Below are positions 62,441-64,000 of a stretch of DNA of 64,000 bases, in pieces. The translations under genes and the position numbers were made by a program. The DNA lies in the NCBI RefSeq assembly GCF_003597395.2, contig NC_133770.1, positions 27,823,573-27,887,572 of the forward strand, given 5' to 3'. Under the pieces are notes generated by a model that saw nothing but the letters and a program-made list of their open reading frames with translations, was not told where the DNA came from and ran no database searches. This DNA is from Chelonoidis abingdonii. Lineage: Eukaryota > Chordata > Testudines > Testudinidae. Within the stretch, counting starts at the first letter, position 1, and the number at the start of each line of letters is the position of its first letter.

Positions 62441-64000
62441 CACACTCACAGAAGTCCAATTAAATCTATAATGTATGTGAATAACCACAATGCAGAGTGC
62501 AGCACTTTGGGTATATATAGGAGAAAGTGCAGATATGGTTATGAGAGAAGAGGACAAATAGGGCTTTTAGGCTGTCATTATGTGTGGAATGGGGGTGGCA
62601 GGAGTGTAGTGATATAATAAGCAATAAGGTTTGCCAAGTGAAAAAGGGCAGAACTATGTAGTGCCTTGAAGATAATGACAAGAAGCTTGAACGTGATGCT
62701 CTGGAGAAGGACGAACCAGCAGAGGGCTTGAAAGATGGGGTGATGCCAGACAGGTTGGCAAGGAAGATGATCTCAGTAGTTCTTTTCCTCTGAATACTCC
62801 TAACACTGCAATTCATGTATTTTTACATCCATGGATTTCTGTTATGAGAGATCATGCCTATGCATCGGAGGCATTCTGCTATCTCCCAAACCACAAAATG
62901 ACCTCTGTACACCTAGAGGAGGATCTTATGAGCTCCCCTCAGAGAGATACAACAGATTGCATCTGTTCCCATTTTTTTTCAGTGTAGGGGTAGTAGGTAG
63001 AACCAGCAGGATGGAACTACATCTCAGATCAATTCATTCTCCTCTTTAAACTGCCTCATAGTCTCTTAATCATGAGTGGTTTTTTCACTTGTGAATAGTG
63101 TAAAAGCCTTGTAATTCACTGCAATACTAAGTGTTTCAAAATCCACAAGTGACTAAACCACAGTGAAAGTTATGAATCAGGCTATTAAGTTGAGGGATCA
63201 GTCTGAAAATAAAATCTGTTCACATTTTCTCTTCTGCAAGAAGAACCAGAGACCTCAGACCAACTTCCTGTATCCCACTGAAATAAACTCTCATCGACAT
63301 CCTCTAATACGAAAATATACAGAATAAGGGCCTTGAATCAGGGATCCTTAAACATGAGACTAACCACTGAAAATTCAATAAACATCCCAAATAAGATTCA
63401 AAAGAATGTGGAAGCATGCAGGATAAACAAGAACTACACTTGACTGAAGACAAGAAATAAAGCCTGAATGAATAATACAACAATATATGCCTAGCACAAT
63501 CAATCTTGACTGGGAATATTAGGTGCTATTGGAATATGACTAATATAATAATAATATATTTAAAAAGGAGACTGTTTCCATTATATCTCTGTTTTATACA
63601 TACATGTACCTTTCTGAAACATTCATTTATGACCTGATCAAAAGCTCTTGAAACTTGATAGTCTTTCTGTTGACTTATTTAGGGTTTGGATCAGTGCCTA
63701 GCTAAAGAGAATAACATTTTCCATGTTTCCTGCAGTATTTGTGTGTGTTTGTATGTTTGTTTTATTTTAAATTTGGAGCAAAATCTCTTCTGTTGTTTTT
63801 GAGTTATAGGTTTTTCTTACGAAAAAAAATCCAGGCTTTGTGAGACAAAGCTGCAATTTAACATGAACATTGGGCACTGAACTGAGGAAGTGTTAAAGCT
63901 AAGGCTCCTACATCTACATTATTTCAGCCTTACCGCAAATAAGTAATATTTCCTCTTCCTGTTTTTTGGTTAAACGAGTAGCTTAGTATTAGAGCAGATC
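62441..64000. other. Gene-free right end of the window
   Basis: The 116-codon minus-strand frame (62466-62816) and others show no recognised domain. Its reverse strand (gccttgaagataatgacaag, ctggagaaggacgaaccagc) has the look of an old LINE or DNA-transposon body, but I cannot assign it. No RNA gene is seen. Confidence 0.45.

Overview
The window is vertebrate nuclear DNA, most likely from a cryptodiran turtle. It is AT-rich, gene-poor and full of old interspersed repeats. It has one CpG island, GT-AG introns, CR1-type LINE 3' ends with the ATTCTATG-type tail, MIR-like SINEs, a tRNA-derived SINE resembling the turtle Cry family, and many non-autonomous DNA transposons of the kind common in turtle genomes. 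The turtle assignment rests on recognising repeats by eye, not on a search.

Only one protein-coding gene is well supported: KLF6, on the minus strand at 4506-10262 (coding part). Four coding exons (10262-10161, 7373-6800, 4968-4845, 4557-4506) join in frame at GT-AG boundaries and give 283 residues, the same length as I recall for mammalian KLF6. The protein has an N-terminal acidic/hydrophobic activation region, a serine-rich middle and three C-terminal C2H2 fingers. The 3' UTR probably runs down to about 1.7 kb. The 5' UTR and promoter lie in and beside a CpG island at about 10.6-11.6 kb. The island also carries a well-formed plus-strand TATA box with inverted CCAAT boxes at canonical distances, which suggests a divergent transcript away from KLF6.

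From about 11.6 kb to 64 kb I find no convincing gene. It looks like a gene desert upstream of KLF6, as in mammals. Recognisable content: two LTR-like elements (18998-20014 and 53837-54781), CR1 fragments (12.9, 20.1, 45.4 and 56.8 kb), three other decayed LINE reverse-transcriptase remnants (23.3, 46.7 and 53.0 kb), and hAT-like and other terminal-inverted-repeat elements. Three hAT-like elements have identical 8-bp target-site duplications, and one of these is nested inside another repeat. There are also several palindromic mini-elements, one cluster of alternating inverted copies (61.8-62.1 kb) and ordinary microsatellites.

I found no CRISPR array, tRNA or rRNA gene, operon or other novel multi-gene system. 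The most interesting signals are the divergent promoter, the palindromic array, the nested transposon, the duplicated 0.18-kb segment around a LINE/LTR cluster, and a repeated AP-1/GATA-like motif near 42.6 and 43.5 kb.
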